This document shows positions 24,619 through 33,747 of a stretch of 64,000 nucleotides of DNA, piece after piece; within the stretch, counting starts at the first letter, position 1; each line of letters begins with the position of its first letter. Both the position numbers and the translations under genes were made by a program. The notes beneath the pieces were generated by a model. The model searched no databases. It saw only the letters and a list, made by a program, of their open reading frames with translations, and was not told where the DNA came from. The stretch is from NCBI RefSeq assembly GCF_013328205.1, contig NZ_JABULH010000001.1, forward strand, positions 1-64,000. The letters are read 5' to 3'. Source of the DNA: Sphingomonas hominis (GTDB lineage: Bacteria > Pseudomonadota > Alphaproteobacteria > Sphingomonadales > Sphingomonadaceae).

Positions 24619-27600
24619 TCACCCGACCAGCGCCGCTACCACTTCCTGCACCTTCGCCAACCGCGCGTCGGCGTCCTCGATCCGCTCGCGCAGCAGGTAG
24701 CGCCCGTTCTTCTCCTCCAGCGCCTCCGCCGACAGCGTGACCCGCGGTCGCGGCTCCAGCGCGATCGCCGCCGGGCCCGCGACGATACGCTGGATCTGCG
24801 CCGCACGCGCCTCCGCCCGCAACCGCGCAACCGCGATCAGCGTGCGTGCCTCATCGGGCATCGCACCGAAGCGGTCCTCCAGTTCCTCCTCCAGCGCATC
24901 GAGCGCTTCGGCGTCGTACAGCCGCGCGATCCGGCCATAGATCGACACGCGCAGCTCCTCGTCCGGGATCCACGCCTCGGGCAGGCACCCTTCGACCCCC
25001 AACTGCAACTCGGGGGTCCAACGGTCGGCCTCCTCGCCGCGTGCGCGACGCAACGCGTCCTCGAGCAATTGCTGGTACAGATCGATCCCGATCAGCTTCA
25101 TGTGCCCGGCCTGAGTCTCGCCCAACAGGTCGCCCGCACCGCGCATATCGAGATCGCGCGCGCTGATCGCGAAGCCCGCACCCAGCCGGTCGAACGCCTC
25201 TAGCGTGCGCAGCCGCTTGAGCGTCCGCGGCGCGATCTTGTGGTCGGGTTCGGTAAAGAGCAGCACCTGACCACGCCGGCTGCCGCGCCCGACCCGCCCG
25301 CGCAGCTGGTGCAACTGCGACAGCCCGAAGCGATCGGCGCGCCAGATCACCATCGTGTTCGCACGCGGCACGTCCAGCCCCGCCTCGATGATGTTGGTTG
25401 CGAGCAGGACGTCACCGTCGCCGCGCCCAAACGCGACCATCGCGTCGTCGATCTCGCCCGCCGCCATCTTGCCGTGCGCTTGGAGCAGGTCGAGTTCGGG
25501 CACCAGCCGTTCGAGCTTCTCCGCGAGCGGTGCCATGTCCTCGATCCGCGGAACCACGACGAAGCTCTGCCCGCCGCGCGCCTTCTCGCGCAGCAGCGCC
25601 GCGCGCATCACCTCGGGGTCGAAGCTGGCGACCGCGGTGCGGATCGGCTGGCGGCGGGCAGGCGGCGTCGCGATCACCGACATCTGCTGCAACCCGACCA
25701 GCGCCGATTGCAGCGTGCGTGGAATCGGCGTCGCCGACAGCGACAGCACGTGTCCGGCCGACAGGTCGCGCAAGCGCTGCTTGTCCGCCGCGCCGAACCG
25801 CTGCTCCTCGTCGATGATGACGAGCGCGAGGTTCGCGTATTCCACGCCCTTGCCCGCGACCGCGCCGGTGCCGACGACGACATGGACCGACCCGTCGGCC
25901 AGCCCCGCCTTGACCTTCTTCTTCTCCGCGGCGCTCGACAGTCGTGATAGCCCCGCGACCACCACGTCGGTGCCCTCGAACCGGCTGGCGAAACTCTCCA
26001 GATGCTGGCGCGCGAGCACCGTCGTCGGTGCGGCGATCGCGACCTGCCCGCCCGCCAATGCGGCGAGCGCGGCGGCGCGCAGCGCGACCTCGGTCTTGCC
26101 GTAACCGACGTCGCCGATCACCAGTCGGTCCATCGGCCTGCCCGCGGACAGGTCGGCGCGCACCGCCTCAATCGCGCGCGCCTGGTCTGCCGTCTCGGTG
26201 AACGGGAAGCCCGCCGCGAACCGCTCATACGCCGCCGTCTCGGGCGCGAGCACCGGCGCATCGCGCGATCCGCGCTCCTTCGCCAACTCGGTCAGCGCCG
26301 CCGCGTCTTTGGCAATCGTTTCCTCGATCTCGCCGCGGCGCTTCTGCCAGCTCGATCCGTCGAGCTTGTCGAGCGTCACCGCATCGGCCTCCGCGCCGTA
26401 GCGCCAGATGCGGTCGGCCTCGACCACCGGCACCAGCCGCGTCGCGTCATTGGCGTAGGTCAGCTTGATCGCGTCGCCAGTCGTGCTGCCCTCGTCCGCG
26501 GTCATCCGCTCCAGCCCGGCGACCACGCCGATGCCGTGCTCCTCGTGCACCACCACGTCGCCGATGCGGATCTCGCCGAAGTCGAACAGCGCGGTGTCGG
26601 CGGGGCCGGTCGAGGTCGTGTCGCGCTCCGCGCGGCTGCCGAGCAGGTCGGCGGCGGCGATCGCCAGCACGCCCTCGCGGCGGAACCCGCGATCGGTCGC
26701 GAGTTCGAGCATCAGGAACGCGCCCGGCTTGGCCGCTGCCACCTCGGCCCATGACGCGACCGCGACCGGCTCCTGCTTCATCGCCTTCGCCACGCGCCGC
26801 CGCAGAAAACGCAGGTCGCGCGCGCTCCCTAGCAGCACGACGCGCTCGCCCGCCTCCAAGGCCACGCGTGCTTCCTTGGCGAACGCGCGCAACGGCGCCT
26901 TCGACTCAACGAAGCGCGGCGGCAGGTCGCCCGTGCGCTCGATCGTCACCTGATCGGCGGCCTCAATCGCGGCGGCCCAGGCGCGTTCGTCGACCACGTC
27001 GCGTACCGCCCGCTTGGGCTGACGCTTCGCCACGTCCGCCGACAGCGCGAGAAAGCGCCGCCGCCGCTCGTCGGCCGCCGCGCCGATGACGACGCGCGCG
27101 CCCGGCAGGTGGTCGAGCAACGTAGCGCGTTCCCTGCCCAGCGCGGGCTCGGACACGCGCCCCAACTCGCGCCGCTCGATCTCGCCCACCGTGCGCTGGT
27201 CGGCGGGATCGTAGCACCGCACGCCCGCGACCACGCCGTCGTTGACCTCGATGCGAAGCGGCAGATCGGCATCGGCCGGGAACACGTCGAGCACTTGCCC
27301 GCGCAATGCCACTTCGCCCGGCTCGTCGACGCGCTCGTCGGCGAGATAGCCCAGTTCGATCAGCCGCGCGTAAAGGTCGGTCAGGTCGAGCGCCGCGCCG
27401 ACCTCGACCACCGGCGGCGTCGCCTCGAACTCGACGGGCGGCGGATAGGCACGCGCCAGCGCCTCGCCCGTCGTCACGCACGCTACCCGCGCGCGCTTCT
27501 TGGCCGCGGTTAGCATGCGCATCTGACGCAGCGCCGACACGCGCTGCCCGACGTTGGCAGGGGAGGCGGGAGCATCATCACCCGGCAACGCGTCGCTGCC

Positions 27601-27807
27601 CGGACAGAACAATATGCACGCATCGGGCGCGGCGGCCGCTAGCGCGTGCGCGATCGCGATCCCCCGCGCTTCGTCGACCGCTGCGATCAGCACGTCGCGC
27701 TTGCCGAGCAACTCGGCCGCCGCCGCCGCGATCTCGCCCGTCTCAAGCGTGGGCGCGGCGGGTGCGCTGCCGATCAGCGAAGGGGCGTCGGGCGCGTCGT
27801 CGGGCAT
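24619..27807 (-). CDS. mfd: Transcription-repair coupling factor Mfd (somewhat divergent, short)
   Basis: DNA translocase that removes stalled RNA polymerase and recruits UvrA. The 1062 residues run through UvrB-like N-terminal domains, a CarD-like RNA polymerase interaction domain (about 405-465: GDVVVHEEHGIGVVAGLER), RecG-like helicase lobes with motif I GDVGYGKTE (about 564-572), motif II DEEQRFG (about 662-668), SATPIPRTL and QLRGRVGRG, and the C-terminal TRCF domain. Typical Mfd is about 1150 residues and reads DEEHRFG in motif II. The shorter length and DEEQ change suggest either a lineage variant or a paralogue. No neighbour shares its strand closely. Confidence 0.88.
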   Translation of the reverse strand: MPDDAPDAPSLIGSAPAAPTLETGEIAAAAAELLGKRDVLIAAVDEARGIAIAHALAAAAPDACILFCPGSDALPGDDAPASPANVGQRVSALRQMRMLTAAKKRARVACVTTGEALARAYPPPVEFEATPPVVEVGAALDLTDLYARLIELGYLADERVDEPGEVALRGQVLDVFPADADLPLRIEVNDGVVAGVRCYDPADQRTVGEIERRELGRVSEPALGRERATLLDHLPGARVVIGAAADERRRRFLALSADVAKRQPKRAVRDVVDERAWAAAIEAADQVTIERTGDLPPRFVESKAPLRAFAKEARVALEAGERVVLLGSARDLRFLRRRVAKAMKQEPVAVASWAEVAAAKPGAFLMLELATDRGFRREGVLAIAAADLLGSRAERDTTSTGPADTALFDFGEIRIGDVVVHEEHGIGVVAGLERMTADEGSTTGDAIKLTYANDATRLVPVVEADRIWRYGAEADAVTLDKLDGSSWQKRRGEIEETIAKDAAALTELAKERGSRDAPVLAPETAAYERFAAGFPFTETADQARAIEAVRADLSAGRPMDRLVIGDVGYGKTEVALRAAALAALAGGQVAIAAPTTVLARQHLESFASRFEGTDVVVAGLSRLSSAAEKKKVKAGLADGSVHVVVGTGAVAGKGVEYANLALVIIDEEQRFGAADKQRLRDLSAGHVLSLSATPIPRTLQSALVGLQQMSVIATPPARRQPIRTAVASFDPEVMRAALLREKARGGQSFVVVPRIEDMAPLAEKLERLVPELDLLQAHGKMAAGEIDDAMVAFGRGDGDVLLATNIIEAGLDVPRANTMVIWRADRFGLSQLHQLRGRVGRGSRRGQVLLFTEPDHKIAPRTLKRLRTLEAFDRLGAGFAISARDLDMRGAGDLLGETQAGHMKLIGIDLYQQLLEDALRRARGEEADRWTPELQLGVEGCLPEAWIPDEELRVSIYGRIARLYDAEALDALEEELEDRFGAMPDEARTLIAVARLRAEARAAQIQRIVAGPAAIALEPRPRVTLSAEALEEKNGRYLLRERIEDADARLAKVQEVVAALVG

Positions 27808-28227
27808 AGCTGTTTGGTTTTCCGCAGGAAGTGAGCCGCGCGAACGGCTGGAGGCGAAGCACGGTTCCGCATCGCGCTGTTCGCGATGGGTGCGAAACTA
27901 CTCGGATCGGGCGCGAGACGTGTAGTATTTGATGAGTGCGCCATCGGAATCATCCACGCGCGCAGACATTGCCCGGCTCGCTCCTTGGTCGAGCCAAAGC
28001 CATCATCGACACCGTCATGCTCGCCACGACCTCGGTATCAACCTCAGGTAGCGACCCGCACGGTGTCACCGGTCCTCAACTGTCGATAACCCCGGCGCTA
28101 GAGCAAGAGAGCACTAAAACAGACTGCGCCCGTGTAACTGGCTGGCAGTTTCAATCTTGGACGATAGGCCTGTAACGCGCTCACGCGTCAGCCACGCAGT
28201 CCAGCCGCCGACCCGGAGGTGCGCACG
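27808..28227. other. Intergenic region upstream of mfd
   Basis: About 420 bases without a gene I can support. It should hold the mfd promoter; plus-strand ORFs here (27886-28175) have no family-like sequence or ribosome site. Confidence 0.45.
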
Positions 28228-28623
28228 TTACCGTTGCTCCGGCTGCCCTGCCGCCGCACCACCGGACAAATCAGCATTCTCGCCCGTGCTGTCCTCGTCG
28301 AAGCCTTCGCCCGGATTGCCGCCGCCAGCGCCGCTGCCGCTGCCGTGGACCGCGCCGGTCGCGGGGTCGAACGAGGCGCGCTGGCCATTGTCGGGCGGCA
28401 CCGGCGCATCGTCGCGCACGCCCTCGCCCGGCCGCGCGGCGACCGTGCCCGACGGCACCCGCGCACCCAGCGCACGCTCGTCCGCCTCGTTATAACCCTC
28501 GCCGGTATAGCCCGACGCGCGATTAAACGGCGCGGGCTCGTGCGACCGCTCGGGATCGACCTCGGCATGGTCGAACGGGGTATTGGGACCGCGTTCGTCG
28601 GTGTTGCGCATCTTGTCACTCAT
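28228..28623 (-). CDS. Disordered acidic hydrophilic protein of unknown function
   Basis: The 131 residues are almost entirely polar, Gly, Pro and acidic (PNTPFDHAEVDPERSHEPAP, then GSGSGAGGGNPGEGFDEDST). No signal peptide or membrane segment is present. The composition resembles hydrophilin-like stress proteins, but that is only compositional. The ATG at 28623 lies upstream-facing from the thiolase stop at 28662 on the same strand, 38 bases apart, so read-through from the thiolase gene is possible. Confidence 0.55.
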   Translation of the reverse strand: MSDKMRNTDERGPNTPFDHAEVDPERSHEPAPFNRASGYTGEGYNEADERALGARVPSGTVAARPGEGVRDDAPVPPDNGQRASFDPATGAVHGSGSGAGGGNPGEGFDEDSTGENADLSGGAAAGQPEQR

Positions 28624-28661
28624 GCCGCCCCAACGCGCGGAGCGGCATCAGTGATCCGCGC

Positions 28662-29858
28662 TCAAACGATCTCGAACAATCCCGCAGCACCCATGCCGCC
28701 CGCGGTGCACATCGAGACGACCACGTAGCGCACGCCGCGCTTGCGCCCCTCGATCAGTGCGTGGCCGACCAGCCGGCTGCCCGTCATCCCGAACGGATGC
28801 CCGACCGCGATCGCGCCGCCGTTGACGTTATACTTCTCGGGATCGATGCCGAGGTGGTCGCGGCAATACAGGCATTGCGACGCGAACGCCTCGTTCAACT
28901 CCCATAGCCCGATGTCACCGACCGACAGCCCGGCGCGCTCGAGCAGCTTGGGGATCGCGAAGACGGGGCCGATCCCCATCTCGTCGGGCCCGCACCCCGC
29001 CGCCTTGAAGCCGCGATAGATGCCCAGCACGTTCTTGCCCTCGGCCTCCGCGGTCGCGCGGTCCATCACGATCTGCGCGGCGGCGCCGTCCGACAACTGG
29101 CTGGCATTGCCCGCGGTCACGTTGCTGCCCGGCCCGGTGAACTCGCCACCCGCCCACACGGTCTTGAGGTTGCCGAGCGCCTCGGCGGTCGTGCCGGCGC
29201 GAATGCCCTCGTCTTGGCTGACGGTGACCGTCTCGCTGCCGGTCCTGTTGCCTGCCTTGTCAAAAATCGCCTTCTCGACCGTGATCGGCACGATCTCCTC
29301 AGCGAAGGCGCCCGTCTCCAGCCCGCGCGCGGCGCGCTGTTGGCTCATCGCGCCATATTCGTCCTGGGCGGCGCGCGTGATGCCGTAGCGCTCGGCGACG
29401 ATCTCGGCCGTCTCGATCATCGGAATGTAGGCGGCGGGCACCTTGCGCGTGACGCTTTCGTTGACGAAGCGCGGCGCGTCCTTGGTCACCGTGTAGCTGA
29501 TCGACTCCATGCCGCCCGCGAGCGCGACATCGATGTCGCCCGCGATGATCGAGCGCGCGGCGAGCGCCACCGCGGTCAACCCGGAGCCGCATTTGCGATC
29601 GAGCGTGAACGCCGGCACCGAATGCGGCAACGCGCCGGCGAAGATCGCCATCCGCCCGGCGTTGCCGCCCTGCGTGCCCCATTGATTGCCGACGCCCCAG
29701 AACACGTCGTCTATTCGAGCGGGATCGATGCCGGCGCGCTCCACCGCGGCGTTCATCACGTGCCCGGCGAGTACCGGCGCCTCGGTCGCGTTGAACGCAC
29801 CGCGATACGCCTTGCCGATCGCGGTGCGGGCGGTGGATACGATAGCGGCTTCGCGCAT
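28662..29858 (-). CDS. Acetyl-CoA C-acyltransferase (thiolase)
   Basis: The 398-residue thiolase II family enzyme either forms acetoacetyl-CoA or cleaves 3-ketoacyl-CoA. The acylated Cys lies in LDRKCGSGLTAVAL (near residue 89), the His base in GGAIAVGHPFGMTGSR (near residue 350) and the second Cys in VSMCTAGGMG (near residue 380). The non-canonical GNQWGTQGGNAGR N-terminal region differs from classic PhaA, so fatty-acid breakdown is as likely as polyhydroxyalkanoate synthesis. phbB lies 32 kb away in this window. Confidence 0.9.
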   Translation of the reverse strand: MREAAIVSTARTAIGKAYRGAFNATEAPVLAGHVMNAAVERAGIDPARIDDVFWGVGNQWGTQGGNAGRMAIFAGALPHSVPAFTLDRKCGSGLTAVALAARSIIAGDIDVALAGGMESISYTVTKDAPRFVNESVTRKVPAAYIPMIETAEIVAERYGITRAAQDEYGAMSQQRAARGLETGAFAEEIVPITVEKAIFDKAGNRTGSETVTVSQDEGIRAGTTAEALGNLKTVWAGGEFTGPGSNVTAGNASQLSDGAAAQIVMDRATAEAEGKNVLGIYRGFKAAGCGPDEMGIGPVFAIPKLLERAGLSVGDIGLWELNEAFASQCLYCRDHLGIDPEKYNVNGGAIAVGHPFGMTGSRLVGHALIEGRKRGVRYVVVSMCTAGGMGAAGLFEIV

Positions 29859-29923
29859 GGGGCTCTCCTATGGTTTGCCCCTGCCTAGATCGCGCGCCGG
29901 CCGGCCGCAATCACGCGCGCGCG

Positions 29924-30139
29924 CTATTGCTTGGACACATCACCCGCTTGCTTGGACGCGGCATCGTCGCGCGCGGCGGCAAGCGCCATCGCCTGCGCCG
30001 ATCCGGTCGCCGGCTTGGCCCGCACCGCCGGCTCCCGCCGCGCCAGCGTCAGATAGAGTACGCCCGCGATCAGGATCGCGAGCACGGCCAGCACGGGCCA
30101 ACCGGAGAAGGTGCGCGAGGTGGCGGAACGTCGGTTCAT
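29924..30139 (-). CDS. Small single-pass membrane protein of unknown function
   Basis: Seventy-one residues: a basic N terminus (MNRRSATSRTFSGW), one transmembrane helix (PVLAVLAILIAGVLYLTLA) and a polar Ala-rich tail ending AGDVSKQ. The start at 30139 is chosen over an upstream codon because GAGG lies 10 bases before it. The topology is probably N-in with a periplasmic tail. No family recognised. Confidence 0.55.
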   Translation of the reverse strand: MNRRSATSRTFSGWPVLAVLAILIAGVLYLTLARREPAVRAKPATGSAQAMALAAARDDAASKQAGDVSKQ

Positions 30140-30267
30140 CGTCGGTGGCCTCAACATGGATCAGCCACCCCAATCGCCATCGCCACCGCCGCGTTCCGGC
30201 CGCAACGGTTACATATTCTTGCTGATCCGACGCAGGGGGTCAGTCTAAGCGAGTCAGTCTGAGCAGA

Positions 30268-30996
30268 TCAAGCCGCCAGCCCGTGCGCGCCCGCCGCGAG
30301 CGCGTCCTCCGCCTGCGTCAACGCGCGCGGATCGTCGACGTCGAGCCACCACGCATCGCCCACGTCAACCACGCGCGCCTCACCCGCGACCGCCAGCGTC
30401 TCGACTCCGGCCGAGATCGACCCCGCGCCGCCCTCGGCGATCGAGGCGCGCAACGCGTCATGGAAGCGACCGTCAACCGCGAACACACCGGTATCGTAGC
30501 AATCATAATCAGGCAGGTGCTTGCCGATCGAAACGATCCGCTCGCCATCGGTGCGCACCCGCGTCACGTCATCGAGATCGACCAGCGGATTGTTCAACCG
30601 CCGATCGACGCCGAGCACCAGCGCGGCGGCGGGCGCGGCGATGACCGCGGCGACCAGCGCGGGATCGAACAGGTGGTCCGCCATCATGAGCAGATGCCGC
30701 TCGCGCCCGACCGCCGCGGCACCGGTCAGCACCGAATGCCCGTTCGGCCGCGACCAGTCGTCGGTGCGCACGCAGGTGACCTTGATGCGATAAGCCCGCG
30801 CCGCCTGCGCCAGATGCGCCTCCAGCGCCTCGCCCTCGTGACCTGTCACGACGGTAAACGCACTCGCGCCGCCGTCACGCGCCGCCAGGATGACGCGGTC
30901 GATCAGCGCGACGCCCGCGACTGGGGTCAGCGGTTTCGACGGCGACACCGCGCGCAGCCGGCTGCCATAGCCGGCCGCGACGATCACGGCGTGCAT
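30268..30996 (-). CDS. Nucleotidyltransferase, likely inositol-1-phosphate cytidylyltransferase
   Basis: A 242-residue GT-A-like nucleotidyltransferase with the signature VIVAAGYGSRLRAVSPSKPL at the N terminus, ADHLFDP in the metal-binding position and NNPLVDLDDVTRV further on. These features resemble IPCT enzymes, which join CTP and inositol-1-phosphate to CDP-inositol. It lies 27 bases downstream of inositol-3-phosphate synthase on the same strand and across from a CDP-alcohol phosphotransferase, and that context is the main reason for the specific call. Another sugar-phosphate substrate cannot be excluded by sequence alone. Confidence 0.72.
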   Translation of the reverse strand: MHAVIVAAGYGSRLRAVSPSKPLTPVAGVALIDRVILAARDGGASAFTVVTGHEGEALEAHLAQAARAYRIKVTCVRTDDWSRPNGHSVLTGAAAVGRERHLLMMADHLFDPALVAAVIAAPAAALVLGVDRRLNNPLVDLDDVTRVRTDGERIVSIGKHLPDYDCYDTGVFAVDGRFHDALRASIAEGGAGSISAGVETLAVAGEARVVDVGDAWWLDVDDPRALTQAEDALAAGAHGLAA

Positions 30997-31023
30997 CGGA
31001 TCAGTCCCGCGCGACCGTGGCCG

Positions 31024-32133
31024 TTATTCGGCGGCGATGCGCGCTTCGTGGCCGGCGATGAACTCGTCGGTCATCTGCGCCGCGACATCGTCGGTCACCT
31101 GCTCGGGCGGGTGCTTGCAGAAGAATGCCGACGGGCCGGCGAGCGCGCCGCCGACCTTGCGGTCGAGACCCAGCTTCACGCAACGGATCGCGTCCACGAC
31201 CACCGCCGCGCTGTTGGGCGAATCCTCGACCGACAGGCGCAGTTCCAGGTTCATCGGCACGCCGCCGAACAGGTCGCCTTCGAGGCGCAGGAAGCACAGC
31301 TTGTTGTCACCCAGCCACGGAATATAGTCCGATGGGCCGACGTGGATGTTCTCGTCCGCCAGCCGCTCGGCGATCACCGCCTGCACGGCTTCCGTCTTCG
31401 ACTCCTTCTTGCTCGCCAACCGGTTGCGGTCGAGCATGTTCATGAAGTCGGTGTTGCCGCCGGTGTTGAGCTGGTAGGTGTGATCGATCGTCACGCCGCG
31501 CTGGCCGAACAGGTTGGAGAGCACGCGGTGGACGATCGTCGCGCCGACCTGCGCCTTCACGTCGTCGCCGATGATCGGCAGGCCTGCGTCGGCGAACTTC
31601 TTCTCCCACTCAGGGCGGCTGGCGATGAACACCGGCATGCAGTTAACGACGCCGAGGCCCGCCTCAAGCGCGCATTCCATGTAGAATTCGGTCGCTTCCT
31701 GGCTGCCGACGGGCAGAAAGTTGACCAGGATCTCCGCGCCCGAGCTCTTCAGCTCGGCGATGATCTCCGCCTTCTCCGCGTCGCGCGTGTCGTTGATCTC
31801 GAACCCGCGGTCGTTGGCGGCGGTTAGCATGTGCGGCGCGACGCCGTCGAGCTTCGCGCCCATCTTCACAATCGTGCCGGTCTTGGGCACGTCGGCGTGG
31901 AACACCTTGGTGCAGTTCGGCTTGGCGAAGATCGCTTCGCCCAGGTCGAGCCCGACCTTGCGCGAGTCGACGTCGAATGCCGCCACGAATTCCATGTCGG
32001 ACACCTTGTAGCCGCCGATATCCTCGTGGATCAGGCCAGCCGCGGTGTTGCTGCCGGTATAATGGTACTTGCCCTGCACCAGACTGCTGGCGCAATTGCC
32101 GACACCGATAACCGCGACCTTGATGGTGTTCAT
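31024..32133 (-). CDS. Inositol-3-phosphate synthase (INO1/MIPS)
   Basis: Converts glucose-6-phosphate to inositol-3-phosphate using NAD. The 369-residue protein is the short prokaryotic type: the NAD-binding motif VIGVGNCASSLVQGK opens it, with SGAEILVNFLPVGSQEATEF, GDDVKAQVGATIVHR (catalytic Lys region) and LNTGGNTDFMNM in the core. ATG 32133 is chosen because the Rossmann motif begins 8 residues in and GGGGA lies upstream. It heads a minus-strand operon with the cytidylyltransferase and is divergent from a CDP-alcohol phosphotransferase. Confidence 0.93.
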   Translation of the reverse strand: MNTIKVAVIGVGNCASSLVQGKYHYTGSNTAAGLIHEDIGGYKVSDMEFVAAFDVDSRKVGLDLGEAIFAKPNCTKVFHADVPKTGTIVKMGAKLDGVAPHMLTAANDRGFEINDTRDAEKAEIIAELKSSGAEILVNFLPVGSQEATEFYMECALEAGLGVVNCMPVFIASRPEWEKKFADAGLPIIGDDVKAQVGATIVHRVLSNLFGQRGVTIDHTYQLNTGGNTDFMNMLDRNRLASKKESKTEAVQAVIAERLADENIHVGPSDYIPWLGDNKLCFLRLEGDLFGGVPMNLELRLSVEDSPNSAAVVVDAIRCVKLGLDRKVGGALAGPSAFFCKHPPEQVTDDVAAQMTDEFIAGHEARIAAE

Positions 32134-32260
32134 TGATCCCCACTCGCCGGGCGCGCCCGGCACAAGACAGAAAGTTTGCCGCTCCGTGACAGAACCGTTG
32201 CGGCTGTCAAGCGAAGCGATCTCCCTAGCCGATCCCGACAATTCCTGCACGAGGGAAAAC

Positions 32261-33127
32261 GTGAACGATTCCAACCCCACTGTGGCGGGAAAGCCGCGGG
32301 AACTGCAAGGGTTTCTGAACGCCTGGCTCTACCATCCGATCGCCGGCGCGCTCGCCCGCGCGCTGGTGCCGACGCCGGTCACGCCCAACATGGTGTCGGT
32401 GTTCGGCGCGCTGATGGTGGTGTCCGCGGGCATCTTCTACACGCTGGTCGGCGGCGCCTGGGGCATCGCGACCGGTTTCCTGCTGCACCTGTCGTGGCAC
32501 GTCGTCGACGGTGCGGACGGCATGCTCGCGCGGCTTTCAGGGCGCGCGTCGCCGTCGGGCGAGGTGGTCGACGGCATGTGCGATTATTTCGGTCACGGCA
32601 TCCTCTACGCGCTGCTCGCCGCGCAACTGGACGACCGGATCGGCTGGGTCGCCTGTGCGCTGGCGCTCGCCGCCGGCATCTCGCGCGCGGTGCAGTCGGT
32701 CTATGCCGAGAGCGCGCGGCGCAGCTATCAATGGTGGGTCTATGACGTGCCGTGGTTGCAGAACCAGCGCGCGCCGCAACCCGGCCTCGGCGGTGCCCTG
32801 TCGCGCGCTTACCTGTGGGCGTGGAACAGGATGTCGGGCGCGACGCAGCGCGTCGATGCCCTGGTCCTCAGTGCAGAGCACGACCGCGTACAGCGCGCGC
32901 GCATTGCCGAGATCGCGCGCGCTGCGGGCACGCGCACGCTGCCGGTGCTGGCAGCGCTCGGCGCCAACCCGCGCACGATCCTGCTAGGGCTCAGCATAAT
33001 TGCGGGGTCGCCGATCTGGTTCTTCCTGATCGAAGTCGTGCTGCTCAACGCGGTGCTGGTATTCGCGATCGCACAAGGTGCCGCCAGCGCGCGCCGCATC
33101 GCCGCACTGGTCGCACGCGGCGCCTGA
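32261..33127 (+). CDS. CDP-alcohol phosphotransferase, possible inositol lipid or phosphodiester synthase
   Basis: The 288-residue integral membrane enzyme has the complete family signature D-G-A-D-G-x2-AR-x8-G-x3-D-x3-D at about residues 86-109 (DGADGMLARLSGRASPSGEV onward). Five or six transmembrane helices follow, with a soluble loop near residues 160-220. It begins with GTG at 32261, 5 bases after a GAGGGA ribosome site. It is divergent from inositol-3-phosphate synthase and its cytidylyltransferase partner, so CDP-inositol plus an alcohol (diacylglycerol or inositol phosphate) is a plausible reaction. Confidence 0.85.
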   Translation: MNDSNPTVAGKPRELQGFLNAWLYHPIAGALARALVPTPVTPNMVSVFGALMVVSAGIFYTLVGGAWGIATGFLLHLSWHVVDGADGMLARLSGRASPSGEVVDGMCDYFGHGILYALLAAQLDDRIGWVACALALAAGISRAVQSVYAESARRSYQWWVYDVPWLQNQRAPQPGLGGALSRAYLWAWNRMSGATQRVDALVLSAEHDRVQRARIAEIARAAGTRTLPVLAALGANPRTILLGLSIIAGSPIWFFLIEVVLLNAVLVFAIAQGAASARRIAALVARGA

Positions 33128-33210
33128 GGCCACTCACGGAACGCGCCGCCAATCGGTCCGTTTCGCTCCCGATCCGGTTGAACATTCCGGTTGGATACAG
33201 GGAGAAGATC

Positions 33211-33744
33211 ATGCGGTTGGCAGTGATAGTGGCAGCGGGCACGGCACTCGCGCTCGGCGCCTGCGCGCGCGAGGAGATGCCGACGGGCACCCCGATGGCG
33301 GGCGGCGCGAAGGCAGTGGCGAGCCTGCGTACCGCGGACGGTGCCGATGTCGGCCGCGCCACCGCAACCGAAGTAGCAGGTGGCTTGCGCTTCACCGTCG
33401 ATGCGATGTCGATGCCGGTCGGCACGCACGGCGCGCACGTCCACATGACCGGCCGCTGCGACGCACCCGCCTTCACCACCGCGGGCGGCCACTGGAACCC
33501 GACGCAGCGCAAGCACGGCACGATGAATCCGCAGGGCCCGCACGAGGGCGACCTGCCCAATCTCGTGATCGACTCAGGCGGCCGCGGCACCGTCGGCGCG
33601 ACGATTCCGGGCGCGACCATGGCCGGGCTGATGGACGCCGACGGCGCGGCGTTCATCGTTCATGCCAAGGCGGACGACCTGATGACCGACCCGTCGGGCA
33701 ATTCGGGCGACCGGATCGCCTGCGGCGTGTTCCAGCCCGCCTGA
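33211..33744 (+). CDS. sodC: Cu/Zn superoxide dismutase-family lipoprotein
   Basis: The 177 residues start with a lipoprotein signal and lipobox (TALALGAC, Cys18 acylated). The SOD fold follows: GAHVHMTGRC (Cu ligands and disulphide Cys), AGGHWNPTQRKHG and GPHEGDLPNL (bridging and Zn His), and VHAKADDLMTDPSGNSGDRIACG (Cu His, disulphide Cys, conserved Arg). All expected metal ligands appear present. It detoxifies superoxide in the periplasm or at the outer membrane. ATG 33211 has GGGAGAAG upstream. It ends 3 bases before the convergent MFS gene. Confidence 0.92.
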   Translation: MRLAVIVAAGTALALGACAREEMPTGTPMAGGAKAVASLRTADGADVGRATATEVAGGLRFTVDAMSMPVGTHGAHVHMTGRCDAPAFTTAGGHWNPTQRKHGTMNPQGPHEGDLPNLVIDSGGRGTVGATIPGATMAGLMDADGAAFIVHAKADDLMTDPSGNSGDRIACGVFQPA

Positions 33745-33747
33745 CGC

